DNA from: Sipunculus nudus
Lineage: Eukaryota > Annelida > Sipuncula > Golfingiida > Sipunculidae
Direction of reading: 5' to 3'
Length of the DNA: 64,000 bases
Assembly (NCBI GenBank): GCA_026874595.1
Contig: CM049321.1
Location: forward strand, 7,686,979-7,750,978
The notes under the pieces were generated by a model. It ran no database searches. It worked only from the letters and a program-made list of their open reading frames with translations, and was not told the DNA's origin. Positions 22,883 to 34,983 of the stretch are shown here, one piece after another; position 1 is the first letter of the stretch; each line of letters opens with the position of its first letter. The position numbers and the translations under genes are program-made.

Positions 22883-23279
22883 TGTTCAATTTCTTGATAA
22901 CTGGACTTGATAACGCAAGACTTAAAGAAGACACGTTTAAAATAACCGGTATATGTATACAGGGAGTACACAACAGTGCTTTGTTGTAGTTGGTGAGCGG
23001 GTCGGTGTAGGTAATACTGTTTCGTAACATCTCATTTAATAAACCAAGCATTTCGCTAGGTAAGCATAATCCTATATACTGAAAATAACGAGTTGATGCA
23101 GAGTTTGTGCACGTATGAAACAGAGTTACATAATGGTACATTGGATCAGGTTCTTGAAAACGCCAAGCAGTGAGCTGAACGGGCCGCTAGCAGGGCGAAC
23201 AAAACAACATAGGAACGAAATCAATATCGGAGAAAAATTCTCTCGCTGGCCAAGTGACATTTATACTGCTGCACGCGGT

Positions 23280-23480
23280 GCTAATTTGATATTTAAGGGA
23301 TAACGCTGAATAGCGCGACTGCAATGCATTTCTGAAAGAGTTTTTCCTTCAGCGCTCCTGTGCTATTTCAGAAGCCAAGACTGACATATCAAGGCGACCT
23401 TTGACCTTTTGTGCGGCTGTATGGGACGCCATCTGTCGATTTGATGAGCCAAGAAAGACAACATTCACTGAATTAGAGCC
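23280..23480. promoter_or_regulatory. Unique island with a DR1 nuclear-receptor site
   Basis: GACCTTTGACCTT at 23396-23408 reads on the minus strand as AAGGTCAAAGGTC, two AGGTCA-type half-sites one base apart, the DR1 arrangement bound by HNF4/RXR-type receptors. CCATCTGTCGATTTGATG follows at about 23430. No exon is seen. Confidence 0.35.
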
Positions 23481-24299
23481 ATTTTATAAGGTTAATACAC
23501 TGACGAGTGGAAAGGTCAGCCGAGTGATGTAACATTATATGAGCACCAATATATAATCTGTCCTTTGCGCGACTGCTTGTCTTTTTTTTTCATGCCAAGC
23601 CTGGTCCTTCTTTTTCCTCGTTTTTTATCACCGTGTGTGTCTTCTATTTGATCACATAAAAATTGTTGACCTTTTTAATTCTTTACATGATGTACTTGAT
23701 TCTGAAAAAAAAACTTTCTGGTGCATGGCTTACTGAGATTTATTTTAATCTTCATGTGTATTCAAGAAGAAAATTAAATTAAGTTTCTTTTTATATGAAA
23801 CGTATGTGAACCTAAAACTGATCTGTAACTGTTTCTAAGTTCATTCGTGTCAGGAAATCTTTTTATCTTTCCATTTTTGACCCTATATGCTGCACACGCT
23901 CAGTTGTTGCAATCATATACACTATCATTCACAAACGTTTGTTTTTTTATGTGTTCCTTGTAAAGTTTAGCGGCGATTGGACCCGTGGCGAAAGAGAAGA
24001 GACCAGAATAAGTTGGCCACGATGGCGAATTATAGAAGAAGTAACTCAGCCAATCTTATGAGGTTGCCTATGTCTGTTGCTTTCATGTTTGTTTGTTTAT
24101 TTGTTGGTAGCTTGTTCGCCCTCTCCATGTGAAACTTTTGCGCAGGTCTTTCTAGAAAATATTACCGAAGATAGGTATAAGTAGAGCCTAAACAATCGTT
24201 ATTTTTTTATTATAAAAATCAGTCACAGGTCAAAGGTTACTCGACCTTATGAGGAGTGATATAAGAGGCAATGTCTACGGCGAAAGAGTCAACAACCAT

Positions 24300-24348
24300 A
24301 TTTCTCGAGTCCCAGCTTCCAAGCCCGAGTTCAAGCCCGAGTCTTGGT
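24300..24348. repeat. Small fragment of the GAGTCCAAGTCC element family
   Basis: CTCGAGTCCCAGCTTCCAAG then CCCGAGTTCAAGCCCGAGTC. This is the arm sequence of the family at 7.65, 50.4 and 61.1 kb, with no detectable core. Confidence 0.6.
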
Positions 24349-25080
24349 CACTGAAATATGATGGACTCATTCCTATATCACTGATCTCAGTACATGTAAC
24401 CTTGTTGTCCAGTTTTCAGTAACGATATAATTGTGATGTGTAAGGTTGTCGATATCAGGGATTTCATATTTGCTCTGTTTCCTTCATAACCATTAGTGTG
24501 TAACTTTTTTATTGAGGTAGTCTGTGTGCTTCCGAAATTTCTTACTTGGATCAATCGTTGATGCCAATCATAATAATTAACATTTAGTAAAGTCGTTTTT
24601 TTTACTTAAAATGTTGGTTGATCCAAGCTAAATGTTAAAAATCGACTATTGTTACACAATTCAGTTTTACTTTGTGACCAATCAACTTAATGTTGAAATG
24701 CAGACATCGCGAATTAACGAATATTTGAAAGTCTTGAAGAGTTTAAAGGTAAATATAAGTAAATATCTCATAACTCCTTGTCTGACAAACAGTCAATAGA
24801 ATATCAGTCGAAAATAGCAAAGAACTTTCAGAGTTTAATTTTGGAGAAAAAGAAACATTGTTCGCCGGGTTCTATTATGTATACACGAAGTGTCTATTTG
24901 TATAAAGTATATATTACTGCATTCAGAAATCAAGTTATTATTGCAGAATAAGAGAAATCCATCATCAACATTTTTCATCGGGTCTGGCTGGGTCTCTAGG
25001 TCAGAAAAACAGTGCAAATTTGTTCTGCGACTTTCTTAATGTTGATTATTATGATTGGCCCCTTCACCTCTTTCATATTT
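24349..25080. other. AT-rich non-coding DNA
   Basis: Nothing recognisable. There is an imperfect direct repeat of TTGGATCAA / TTGATCCAAG around 24547 and 24616. Confidence 0.5.
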
Positions 25081-25460
25081 CAATTATAAATATTTCGTGA
25101 TTTCAGACGATGGCGGATATTTCTCATGGTAACAGAGATGACGGACCCCGTGCGTTGGGTATCAGTTACATGTCAATCATACTTGGTGTAAATTGAACTG
25201 GAACTGCAGACTTACGGAAACAGATACCAAAGCATGGGCAAGCGAAAAGTACAAAATAGTTTACCTCACGGGCGCAAGATGGCGCCACTTGATGGCATTA
25301 CTGGAACAGACGTGTCGTTATCCAGCATACTGCATGAACCACCGTGAAGTCAAGGATTGTTTAACTTGGATGGAGGAATAATTTGTATCATTGTGTAAAA
25401 GGACAGGATTCCTCTCCACTTAGTTTGGATTACACCCGCCAGGTGGCAACAGGTATGTGC
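25081..25460. promoter_or_regulatory. Unique island with YY1-like and CTCF-like sites
   Basis: CAAGATGGCGCCAC at about 25275 matches the YY1 core. CCGCCAGGTGGCAA at 25436-25449 fits the CTCF consensus CCASYAGRKGGCRS at 12 of 14 positions. An ATG at about 25110 in GATGGCGG context opens a 28-codon frame, and 25193-25381 is open for 62 codons, but neither is recognised. Confidence 0.3.
25436..25449 (+). promoter_or_regulatory. CTCF-like site, plus orientation
   Basis: CCGCCAGGTGGCAA, core CCAGGTGGCA. First of four good matches, ordered + - + - across the window. Confidence 0.3.
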
Positions 25461-26430
25461 ATTTTCTGAAACATTTAGTACATGTTGGTATATAAATGTT
25501 TTTTGTTTGCAATTTTGTGGTAGTTCGTAGTTTTAGGGGTTTCTTTCTTCAGCATGTTTTATAATAAAATATTTATAGAACTATAAATAAATTAAAATAG
25601 TCTGAAACAGGATTGAGTTCCGTCATTTCGTTTATATTAACCAGACAGACCTTTCTATGTTATCAATAATTATTATGTTAAACGGGGCCACGCAGACTTC
25701 AAGTGAGCATATACAGCATTGACACAAAAGACTTATTTTGTTACTTACTTTGGATGCTTACTTCGATTGTTTGCCATGTTTTACTTGTTTTTTTTTTTTT
25801 TACAAGTTTACGCATTGCATGTCGCATTCTTTACTTCCGGATCGTGGAACTGAATATGTTGCCTCCGCCCAGGAGAGTGTTCTTTCATCCCCGTTCGTGT
25901 ATTTTATATGTGTGTGTCTGTATGATAGTTCACACTACAACTCGCGGAATCATGGACGGAATCTTATGAAACTTTCAGGGCATTTTGCGAATGTGCCAAT
26001 GAAGAATCGGTTAGATTTTTGTGTGGATCTTGCACATGTTCCGAATTCAGGAATGGGATCAAGGAATATTAACAAATGTAGAGTAACTTGTACACAAATG
26101 AACCATGGAATATGGGCCGAATAAGTGGATGCAAACACGGGTTGAGGAGCACCCTCGCAATTGGCATTCCAACATGTCTTTTATCTTTAATGGACTTGTT
26201 GAACTCAAGAAAAAAGCTTTAAACATCATTTTTAAACATCAGAAATTGAACATCTAGACCGTATACAACATGAAAACATTAAAATTAACGTTTAAACCAA
26301 AAATAGGCATAAATCTCACGGAGCTTATGTGAGAACTAAAAAATTATCCTTAACATGAGATCAAAAGACAGTCAAATTAAAAATTATGAAACTAAAGTGT
26401 TTAACTAAAGAAACAACAATTAAAATATGA
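25461..26430. other. No recognised gene
   Basis: A 128-codon plus-strand frame (25738-26124) starts in an AT-rich, T-run-containing stretch and has no domain, no clear signal peptide and no splice context. I rate it a chance frame, although its second half has fairly balanced composition. Confidence 0.35.
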
Positions 26431-26560
26431 AACTACCGTATTTCCTTGATCGGACGGCGGGCCTTAAATAGTAGCCTGCCTTATTTAGTAGCCCGGTCAA
26501 AACTGTCTTAGAAAATAAACGCCAGCCTTATATTGACACCGGTCTCATAGTTGCCGTCAG
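26430..26560. mobile_element. MITE-like end, ACCGTATTTCCTTGATCGG type
   Basis: ACCGTATTTCCTTGATCGGA is followed by repeated GCCTTAAATAGTAGCC and GCCTTATTTAGTAGCC blocks and a Gly/Cys-codon-poor GC-rich stretch. CCGTATTTCC starts are common in dispersed repeats of animal genomes, from memory of the pattern. The other terminus was not found. Confidence 0.3.
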
Positions 26561-26639
26561 ATGTCTTTTACCGTCACAAAATGCGTACATTTACATTTAT
26601 CAGATTTACCGGACATGATTAAAATTAAAGTAAGTATGT

Positions 26640-27015
26640 GTAGCATTAATCTGAAGAAACAGCATTTATTTTAAGACACTAGCGTCTTATCTCAAGTAAC
26701 TAAAAAAAACAGTATTAAAACTAAAAAAAAAGAGCATTAAATTGAAGAAACTAGCATTAAAACTCAAAGAACTAGCATTAACACTTAAGAAACAAGCACT
26801 AACACTCCAGAAACGCCTATTAAAACTCAAGAAACTAGCATAAAACTCAAGAAACTAGCATTCAAACTCAAGGAACTAGCATTTACACTCAAGAAACTAG
26901 CATTGATACCTCCAAAAGCTCAGTATTACTATTAAAACTATCACAATAAACTATTCAAACTGGCACTAAAACTTAAGAAACTAGAATTAAAAATAAAGAA
27001 ACAAAGTATTACAAC
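26640..27015. repeat. Degenerate ~22-bp minisatellite
   Basis: About 15 units of AACTCAAGAAACTAGCATTA with substitutions and small indels. The central block (26740-26910) is the most regular. Related AAACTA words spread upstream to about 26390. Confidence 0.88.
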
Positions 27016-28430
27016 TTGAATCTAAATTAGATGAGTCTAAATTAAGATCTGTATTCAGTCTATATATTACCCGTTTCTCTAAGTTGTGTCGACTGTTTTT
27101 TTTATGAAAGTTATCAAATATTTTAATTTCTGTTCACTATTAAAAATCATATTTATAAGAATATGAATGTAGAATGAAATATTTTATTCAACAACTTTCA
27201 TTCATAACGGGCCTTCATGAATCAAGTGCCGGTTATCATCTTTAGCTGACGACGTGGTTAATATAATTATTTAAAATATAATCAAATAATCAAATTAGAA
27301 ATCTGCTTTCTGAGGAATGCAAGCCTCTGCCAAGTATTTGTTCGAATGTGTGTCTGTGGGCGGGGGGGGGTCGCATTGTGGGATGCCCCCAAAACCGTGT
27401 TTGAATACACTTATTCGGACCATATTCGCAGGTTTATTTGTGGATAAGTGACTGTACATTTGTGAATCTTCCGTCATGATGTCCCTGAATCCGGATCATG
27501 TGTCAGATCCACAACATAATCTAATACATTATTCACTGGTCCAGTCCCGAGATGCTCTGACAATTTCATCGGATTCCTTTCATGACTGCGTGAGATATGT
27601 TGTGAATGATATCACGAACACACGGAAAAACACACACCCACAAACAAACACCCACAAGAACGAGGATGAACGCATACCTTGCTGTGACAAGCGACAAGGT
27701 TTCTTCAACCGCGTTACTCAAGGAAGGGCTGTAGCAAATTAGAATATATAAAAATTGGTGATCACACTAAAATCCTTTGAAAGGAATGGTGTCGGTTTCC
27801 GTCTATAATTTTCAGGCCGCTGATTGCTTCATAGACAGGTATTTTTTTTTTTTTTTTTCATTATCATAAACTCGAAAATGTCAAAAATCTACGCGTGGAA
27901 ATAAAAAAACAACTTGCAAAATTAGATAAATTTTAAATAAATAGAACACTGTTTTTTATTTAATGCAGTGACAGGTATCAGAGCTCGTTCAGTATATTGA
28001 CTAGTATATTGACACGCAGAGACATAACCCTGAATCAAAGTGCATTCGCCCAATAAAAAACAATGGAACATGGGTCAAAACCCTGTCAACACTGTCAACT
28101 TCAATACCTGAAAGGGTTATTGAATTCATTGTTGTTTAAATTGCCCTTAGCGTATAGCCATCCCTGAAAAATGCGCCCGTAAATTAGCTTTCCCTGCTCT
28201 CATTTAACCTTCTAAATGTTTTCTTAAATATTTTAACATATTTGATGTAACTGACAAATACACATGCTTTACACACAGAACACACGTTGCTGAGAAGTAG
28301 TTACACAAATCACCAACAGATGTCTATACAGGTATGATACCCAAGTGCGATTGTTTCACCTAATTGACACCAGATGTCAGTTGCACAAGCTATTGCTTAT
28401 CATTTCAACTCGGTTTGTTAATTACACACC
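27016..28430. other. Non-coding region; one unrecognised 88-codon frame
   Basis: A plus frame at 27476-27742 (M-M-S-L-N-P-D-H...) is moderately protein-like in its first 50 codons but has no recognised family or splice context. It begins next to a G9 run at 27362. A T18 run lies at 27841-27859. The rest is AT-rich. Confidence 0.4.
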
Positions 28431-28770
28431 TATAGTCGCTCGAAGGCTGTCATAATTATCCTGTTCCTTCACGATGACGCACTTACTGCCGGCAGAAAGG
28501 CGGAATCCAGTTCAATATGAATATCTAACCAATGAAAATCAGCAATATCTGAAAATAAACCCTGAGCTTGTCCTGGCCACAAAAATCAATAAAGATGGAC
28601 GAGAACACAAATAACTGGAGTACAAGAGTGGGGTCCCCCGCGCCGGGCCGCTCTCACCGCAGATTGGCAGCCCATGGACGGGACATAAACAGTTAAGCAT
28701 AGCGGCGGTAACGCAGGCAGAATGGCTTCAGCAGACGACAGTCGCTTGGCGCGATAGGGTGTATATTTCA
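28431..28770. promoter_or_regulatory. Unique GC-rich island with AGCAGACGACA and TTGGCGCG
   Basis: AGCAGACGACA at 28730-28740 is followed 5 bases later by TTGGCGCG, the same pair as in the island at 17.04 kb. CGATGACGCAC at about 28473 is a CRE variant. The minus frame at 28586-28771 looks like a GC-driven chance frame. Confidence 0.35.
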
Positions 28771-29970
28771 TTTGGATCGTGAACCAGACTTACGAGCGTC
28801 CATTAATATAACTGGCCGATATCACAAACAGGTTTTCTTGTCTGTTATAAATAATGCTAGGGTCACATGAAACATGTAATGTTTATAATTAAGAAGAAGA
28901 ATAAAAATATGTCCACATCTGCAGTCCTTTAATATGCTTAAAGTACATGCATTTGGCCATTGAATATAAATTTTATTGGTCGTGCATCTATTAAGGCAGA
29001 AAGTATTATCAAGCCTTTTGTTTTCCATACAGGGTTAGGTAAATCCAGGGGTTAACAGCAATGGTAGATATACAATATTCATTGCGAGTGTATATTTTTA
29101 AATCTAGGTCCAAAATAAACCAAGAGACATTCCCTGTTGTACTCGTTGCAGTGTTGGTCGGTTTATGCATATATGACACTTTTGAGACCATCTGCAAAAT
29201 CTACAAATTTTATTCTGGGCTTCCGGTAATGAAATTTACTGTGGCCTTCATCTACAGCAATGTAAAGGTTTCACGTTGAACCTGTGTAAGCTACCTTGAA
29301 GAACCTATCAGGCGTCTTAGCCGTGAACGGCGTAAGAACCGTTATGTGTTTTTTTATGCAACTGATCTATTTGTTTTTATGGAGATTCTACATTTAGTAT
29401 AAAATGCCATCAATGACAAGTTTGTATCACCTGTATAATATATAATTCAGATTTAAAAAAAAAAACAGGCAGGCAGGGGTAGTGACTTGTGGAACGGTGG
29501 ACGGGCTTAGAGTGAAGCTTTGCGACCTATGAATGATCAGAGTGCGCCATGCACCATGACAGAGAATCCAGTAAATGCCTTTTGATCCTTTGTCTAAGTA
29601 AGCTAAACGTTATGCCCTCAGATATTGCAGAAAGGCAATAGGTATGCTATCATAATTGTCTTTATGAGCCGTACACTTTACATGCAATTCGCCTCTATGC
29701 TAACATGTCACAAGTGGTTCTTAAAAATTAGTTGCTTCTTGGAAAATCAAAATAAGCCCACATCTCATTGTCCTTATATAAACTACATTAATGGTGAACT
29801 CACTATAACGTTATAGCATGCATATCTAGATACTGTATAGAAAATAAAATAAAAAATAAACACATAAATAGCTGGTAGGGAAGAGGAATTTATATTTACA
29901 CAAGAAGACATACGAGGTGCAGGCATTTATACACCTGGAGTAACCACAACGGATACAGGTATCAAAACCA
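28771..29970. other. AT-rich non-coding DNA
   Basis: No gene, RNA or repeat family recognised. There is a short poly-A-like run (TTTAAAAAAAAAACAGG) at about 29453. Confidence 0.5.
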
Positions 29971-29973
29971 CAT

Positions 29974-29987
29974 GTTGCCATGACAAC
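29974..29987. promoter_or_regulatory. RFX X-box
   Basis: GTTGCCATGACAAC matches the palindromic X-box consensus GTNRCC-(N)-RGYAAC. X-boxes bind RFX factors and often control ciliary genes. It lies in a GC-richer block (29970-30170) that is open on both strands without recognisable product. Confidence 0.45.
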
Positions 29988-30269
29988 CGTGGTGACAATG
30001 GGGACAGCTGTGTCTGCGGTGAGGATCCAGGTCACCAGAGACAGAGAGAGAGAACCGCACTCCAAGCCACTCATAATCAGCTGTCGTCCAGAGCTATCCT
30101 CGGCTATAATTATTGTCATACAGCCATATATTTCAGCGTTTGGAACATTCGCCCTTGAAGCCATGCTTATAAAACATGGTTGGCTGTTTCTGTCAGGGAA
30201 AATTGACTGATTTTCCAGGTTGGGGTGCCCTAGTGGGTCATCATTTACTTCTATGGATTTAGGTCCACG

Positions 30270-30480
30270 CGTCAGTCCCGTGTCAATTTTATTATCCTTC
30301 TATTGGGGAGCGCGCAGGCAGTGACGTCAACTGTGACGTCAGTGCTTGTCTGGGGCAACCCCAGAGCAGACGAAAATACCGCACATCCGTCAATAGAGCG
30401 AACAGAAAATAACTCGCCTGACGCGGCCGGCCCTGGCAAGTGAGAAGACATGCTAAACAGCTCTGCGTTGGAGGAGCGCT
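30270..30480. promoter_or_regulatory. CpG-rich island with two tandem CREs
   Basis: Two perfect TGACGTCA palindromes at 30322-30329 and 30334-30341 lie 12 bp apart, near GAGCGCGCAGG, AGAGCAGACGA (30364-30373) and CGCGGCCGGCCCTGGC. The composition and sites fit a promoter or enhancer. Confidence 0.4.
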
Positions 30481-30707
30481 TGACGAACGAGTTCTGGCAA
30501 CAAGGGGCTTTTCTCTCTATTAATATCAGCTTCACCATCCTATTACATGGCCACTTTTTAGCAAGTCGCCTGAAGCGCATGGTATCTGACTGCAAGAGTG
30601 GCCAGTGCAGGCAAAATAAAGATGGCAATATCACATGCACGCGACTAATGGTTCAAATGAAACAGAATATGCAGACGACACCAAGCAACAAGCTCCGTGA
30701 CTATTAA
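30450..30707 (+). CDS. Unrecognised 85-codon frame beside the CRE island
   Basis: An ATG at 30450, just downstream of the CpG-rich island, opens 85 codons to a TAA. The peptide begins M-L-N-S-S-A-L-E-E-R-L and ends N-K-L-R-D-Y. It is mixed in character with two closely spaced Cys (C-K-S-G-Q-C). There is no signal peptide, membrane segment or domain I recognise. The position next to promoter-like DNA is its only support. The minus strand is also open for 122 codons across the same region, which weakens the case. Confidence 0.18.
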   Translation: MLNSSALEERLTNEFWQQGAFLSINISFTILLHGHFLASRLKRMVSDCKSGQCRQNKDGNITCTRLMVQMKQNMQTTPSNKLRDY

Positions 30708-31539
30708 AAGAAGCGGCCATTTTATTTGGCACTGGAAACTCAGATTCCACACTACGTGGCTATACCATCCCTACTCTGATTACACATATGAAGGGTATTG
30801 CTAGGAACACCAATGAATAGAAAAAAAACCCACGGTGACCAAATGCGTGGTCCCGGCTGGGGACATACTTCGGTGATTACAGACTGCTTCTGAGAGTGGT
30901 GGGTTCTTGTTAGTGGAGCGACAGGCACAACCCGTCACCGGCCATTACTGGTATTGCGCGCGTACTTAATTTGTATCAACTCTTCGCCGAGTTCTCCATA
31001 AAAGGTTCCCCCAGGAAATAGGCACTTTTTTATCACAACCCCGCGAGCGGAGAGCTTCCGCGGTAATTTAGACTTCCGTCAGACCCCCATGTCATTTACT
31101 TGCGATGTCCTCACCATTAAATTCGAGCTGGGCCGGCCACGCACGCACCGGCGGTACCAGAGTGGGAGTCTTCTACATGTACAGATTACGCCTTGATGGT
31201 TATTTAGATTGGGTGCGGTCTTGGGCCTCTTGTACAGACAGGGTGGTACTATATTTAGTTTTAATATACAAACACCATGCATTCGATGAGATGCATTAAT
31301 AAGGTACCCATAAGGTGGATTCAAACAGTCCAAAACGCACTCTCCCCGATACAAACCAACCATGCTCTTGCACGCGCACACACAGATTCTAAGAATAAAT
31401 TGTTGATGGATCTCAATACGTTTCACTTTTGCATGAGAAATAAAGATTTATTCATACTTGTATTACTATCATCACTGCCTCAATCCCTGCAAAGAAACGT
31501 TTCCTCTAGATGGAAATAGGAATACTCAAGAAACTGAGT

Positions 31540-31990
31540 GAACATTTCCAAGTAATAATCAAAGAAATGAAAGTTCCTGACAAATTGTTAAGGGTTCAGT
31601 CATTGAACAGTACGAGAAACGTCATGTATAATGTAATCAAAATAAAAAGAAATTTAAAAAGTAGTTAAAAACCCTTATCAAAATGTCAAAGGAAAGATAA
31701 AGACAAAAACAAACATAAAATAATCCAAAAGAATATAGGTTACAGAAAAACGGAATGAAACACATCAGTTTAACAATAACTGACTACAAGAAAAATATCA
31801 AAAGAAAACCAGAAGAACAGACATAGAGAAAAGGAAAAAAAAGGCAAAGAAATGTCACTTTAGTTGGATAGGAGTTGGATACACATGAAAAGATGGAATA
31901 TAAAAAAGCCATAAGACAGAAAAATACAAAAAAAGTCAAAAGAAACTAAATGACAAAATCATAACGGTACGAAATTAGTAAATATAGGGC
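31540..31990. repeat. A-rich low-complexity tract
   Basis: About 450 bp dominated by A and G on the plus strand (GAAAAA, CAAAAG, ACAGAAAAA words) with little T or C. No period is evident. Confidence 0.7.
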
Positions 31991-32773
31991 AATGGGAAAT
32001 CCGATCCAAGGTAAGGTGTAGATATGAGTAAATGGAAAATGCTGCTTGCAACGTCCTTTTTTGTTAAACGTTGGCAGTTAATTTGGGTCAAACGGAATTG
32101 ATAAAAATATCAGTATGTGTTTAATGTATATATATAACCTGCCGGGCTGTAACCCCTAAAGTTACACATGTAGCAAAACTTTCTGTCTCGGCGGTTGTCA
32201 CAGAATGTGCAATGGTCCTATATAAAAATACAGGATATTCTTATATTTGTACTTTACCATACAGGATAGATATTCAAAATTCTGGAAAACATCTTTATAT
32301 TATTAGATTTTCATTAAATGATACATCAAATTAAATGTGTAACAGAATACTACATATCCTTCTGAGACAAGTTGTTCTAAAGTTTCTGAGAATCTCATTC
32401 CTAATCTTTCCAGCTGCTAGTATAAGTAATTATTTTGTCAAAGGTACAGACAAAAGTCGCATGTGAATTTCCCCGTGTGACAAAACGTTGCCTATGTTTG
32501 TGATGGAAGCTTTCCAATGCAAACATAAAATAAACATATCTGGGTCATTGAAATTTACCATATATGTAGTAGTATTAAAATTTGTGAAGATGAAATTATA
32601 TGGATTTTTGATTTATCAAATTTAAATATCAAATTAACTTTATTACTTTATACTACAATTTAATGCTTGTTGTTGACAAGGTTGATGCCATACAGATTTT
32701 TTAAATCTTTTTTTGCTCCATCTGTAGGCGATGATTAACACTTTACGTTCGGGTCCGTCATATATTGGCAAAG
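31991..32773. other. AT-rich non-coding DNA
   Basis: No gene, RNA or repeat family recognised. Confidence 0.5.
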
Positions 32774-32822
<49 letters not shown>

Positions 32823-32832
32823 GTATTTATTT

Positions 32833-32878
<46 letters not shown>

Positions 32879-32887
32879 GTATGTATT
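32774..32887. repeat. (ATT)n, (AT)n and (GTAT)n arrays at a Helitron 3' junction
   Basis: About 45 bases of ATT repeat, 31 bases of AT repeat and five GTAT units end at the minus-strand terminus CTAATAC of the Helitron remnant. Helitrons insert between A and T, so an AT-rich target fits. Confidence 0.9.
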
Positions 32888-33198
32888 AGCAGAAGTACCC
32901 GGCGAAAAGAGGGGAAAATGCTCTTTAAAAACAAAGACTTGGCGGTACAAATGAACGCTCTTTATTGAGATAAGCATAAATAATATACACAAATAATTCA
33001 AATGAGAACTTCTTTTTATACAACAATAACAATATCCTCCGTTTTTCAATCTGGAGCATAGACAAAGAGACTTTTTGGGTTACAAACTCTTGAACAACTA
33101 ACATAGAGGTGACCATGAGACAAATATGGCTCCTCAAGGCGCAGGCAGCCACTCCCATGCAGGGTTTGTCCTTGAGATTTATTGAATGACAAAGCAAA
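32885..33198 (-). pseudogene. Helitron remnant: helicase C-terminus and 3' end
   Basis: Reading minus from 33198 to 33049, a 50-residue segment contains F-N-K-S-Q-G-Q-T-L, then L-E-E-P and S-H-G-H-L-Y-V-S-C-S-R-V, ending K-S-L-F-V-Y-A-P-D before a stop. These are the terminal PIF1-family helicase motifs in the form typical of Helitron Rep/Helicase proteins, which drive rolling-circle transposition. The Rep domain and the remaining helicase motifs are absent: upstream sequence in this frame to 33408 is AT-rich and unrelated, so the copy is 5'-truncated. After the stop come about 160 bases and then GCCGGGTACTTCTGCTAAT, which resembles a Helitron 3' end (CTRRT). It is inactive. Confidence 0.85.
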
Positions 33199-33408
33199 AC
33201 TCCAAGTTATGTGGCTCGTTTTAGGGGCATAATTAGTTTGTGTGCAGGATAGGCTCTTAAAGCACATGTAAGAATGTGTGAAAATTACATACCTAAAGAA
33301 AATATCACGTATACTGTAGAAATGTAAAATATCATCAATATTATTAATAAATTTCAAGTGTTTTAATGGTACTAAAATGACTAATGTGTAAAACTTTCTG
33401 AGAGACAT

Positions 33409-34918
33409 TGAGCAGTGCAGAAATGTATGGATTATATTGTATTTCGTTGCTACTAAAATCGTTAAATTCCGAAGCAGCCGTATTAAATTGATTGATTGAT
33501 GAGTGGAGGGAACCCAAAAAAGAGCAATGATTTATATAAATAACATGGATAAAGGGAACGTGATGCTTAGCGAAAACTGTAGGGCAGAGTTTGCGTAACC
33601 AGGATTACAAAGGTGAAAAACGCTTTTCAGGAATGATCGAGATCAAAATAAGGAATCTATAGACATTTTAGGAATGCTATTAAAACTAAGAAATCACGTC
33701 TTTGTTTCCGATTTCAATGCAGAAAAATGGGAGTAGGTAGGTAGTTGGAGATGTAACAGACCTGTGTGTTAGAGAATTTATGTCATTATATGAAAAATTA
33801 TGATATGGAGATGTGACAGACGTGTGACATGTGGCAGCATCCACAAGCTTAACGTGACCTCAAATATTTTTGAATCTATACTCAACCACCCCTGTCCACC
33901 TTATTTTTCGCAATATTTATTTGTAAAAAGCACGAAAGCTTACCTTAATTTACCCAGAGGCAAATCAGACAAATGTGGCGGTTATCTAACAGCAAAATAA
34001 TACTATCCCATGTATGGATTCCAGATGATCAATTCAGAAAGTAAAACGACTCAACAGATGTACGGAATCGCGACATAAGACGGATTAAACGGACTAAAAC
34101 CCGATCAACTTTACGATTCGTATTGATGACGTCACAGTGGTATTTGTACGCCATGAATTTGTTACTTAAAACATACGTCCCTCCTAAACCACGTGGATAA
34201 ACAAAAATGGCCACATGATTGACCTGATGCCATCATTTTGTGCAGCTCTTTATACACAGGCCAACACCATCCTGGCATCGCAAAGTAAATATATTTATTT
34301 CATGCTTATATAAACCATCATAAATCGCCACATTGCTTCCTTTGATAACAGCTAATTTGTGACAAACAAAATAGATTTGAAAAAAATATATATGGCAAAA
34401 AATAAGGTGGACAGCGGTGTTGGAACAGAGTATAGACATTGACAGAGCGCAATTCGTTACTGAAACAATTACTCACTAATAAATAGGCTCTATGACCACA
34501 CCCTTTCTATCACCGGAGTGCCCATACGAATCTCTTGCGGTCTTCTATTATATAATTTCTATATATTATATAATTATTATATAATGAATAATCGAGAAAC
34601 TGAGAAAATCACGATTACAGATGCTCTCTTGTGTGGAGGTAGTAAATGACGGCCAGTCTGGAAAACAGAGAAAAGCATGCAACTAGCGTCCGAGCGTCCA
34701 GCCTGCCCAACCATCGGTCAACGCGGCTTCAATTAGCTATCATGACGATATTTATTATGTACTTATTTTCATATATAGCAGTAGTTGCTGAATGATTATT
34801 TGCATTAGAACTTGATCTTGTCCGGCATAATGATTCATGGGAAAGTACACAGAATGTTACATTCCTTGATAAACGTTAATGTTTTCTTCAATACTTTACT
34901 GAATCTCATGATGTCCCC

Positions 34919-34919
<1 letters not shown>
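33409..34919. other. Non-coding DNA
   Basis: No gene recognised. Contains a perfect TGACGTCA at 34127-34134 and CCACGTGG at 34189-34196. Near 34550-34585 is an AT-rich palindrome-like ATTATATAATTTCTATATAT stretch. Confidence 0.45.

Positions 34920-34981
<62 letters not shown>
34920..34981. repeat. (AT)n microsatellite
   Basis: About 62 bases of uninterrupted AT repeat ending TATCAGGGCTTTCAAGAAAG, the same junction motif as the array ending at 1344. Confidence 0.97.

Positions 34982-34983
<2 letters not shown>

Noticed and set aside
25738-26124. 128-codon plus frame
   Set aside because: No domain, signal peptide or splice context. A frame this long is expected occasionally in 64 kb.
29826-30164. 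112-codon minus frame
   Set aside because: The plus strand is also open, the C-terminal half is AT-driven hydrophobic sequence, and no family is recognised.
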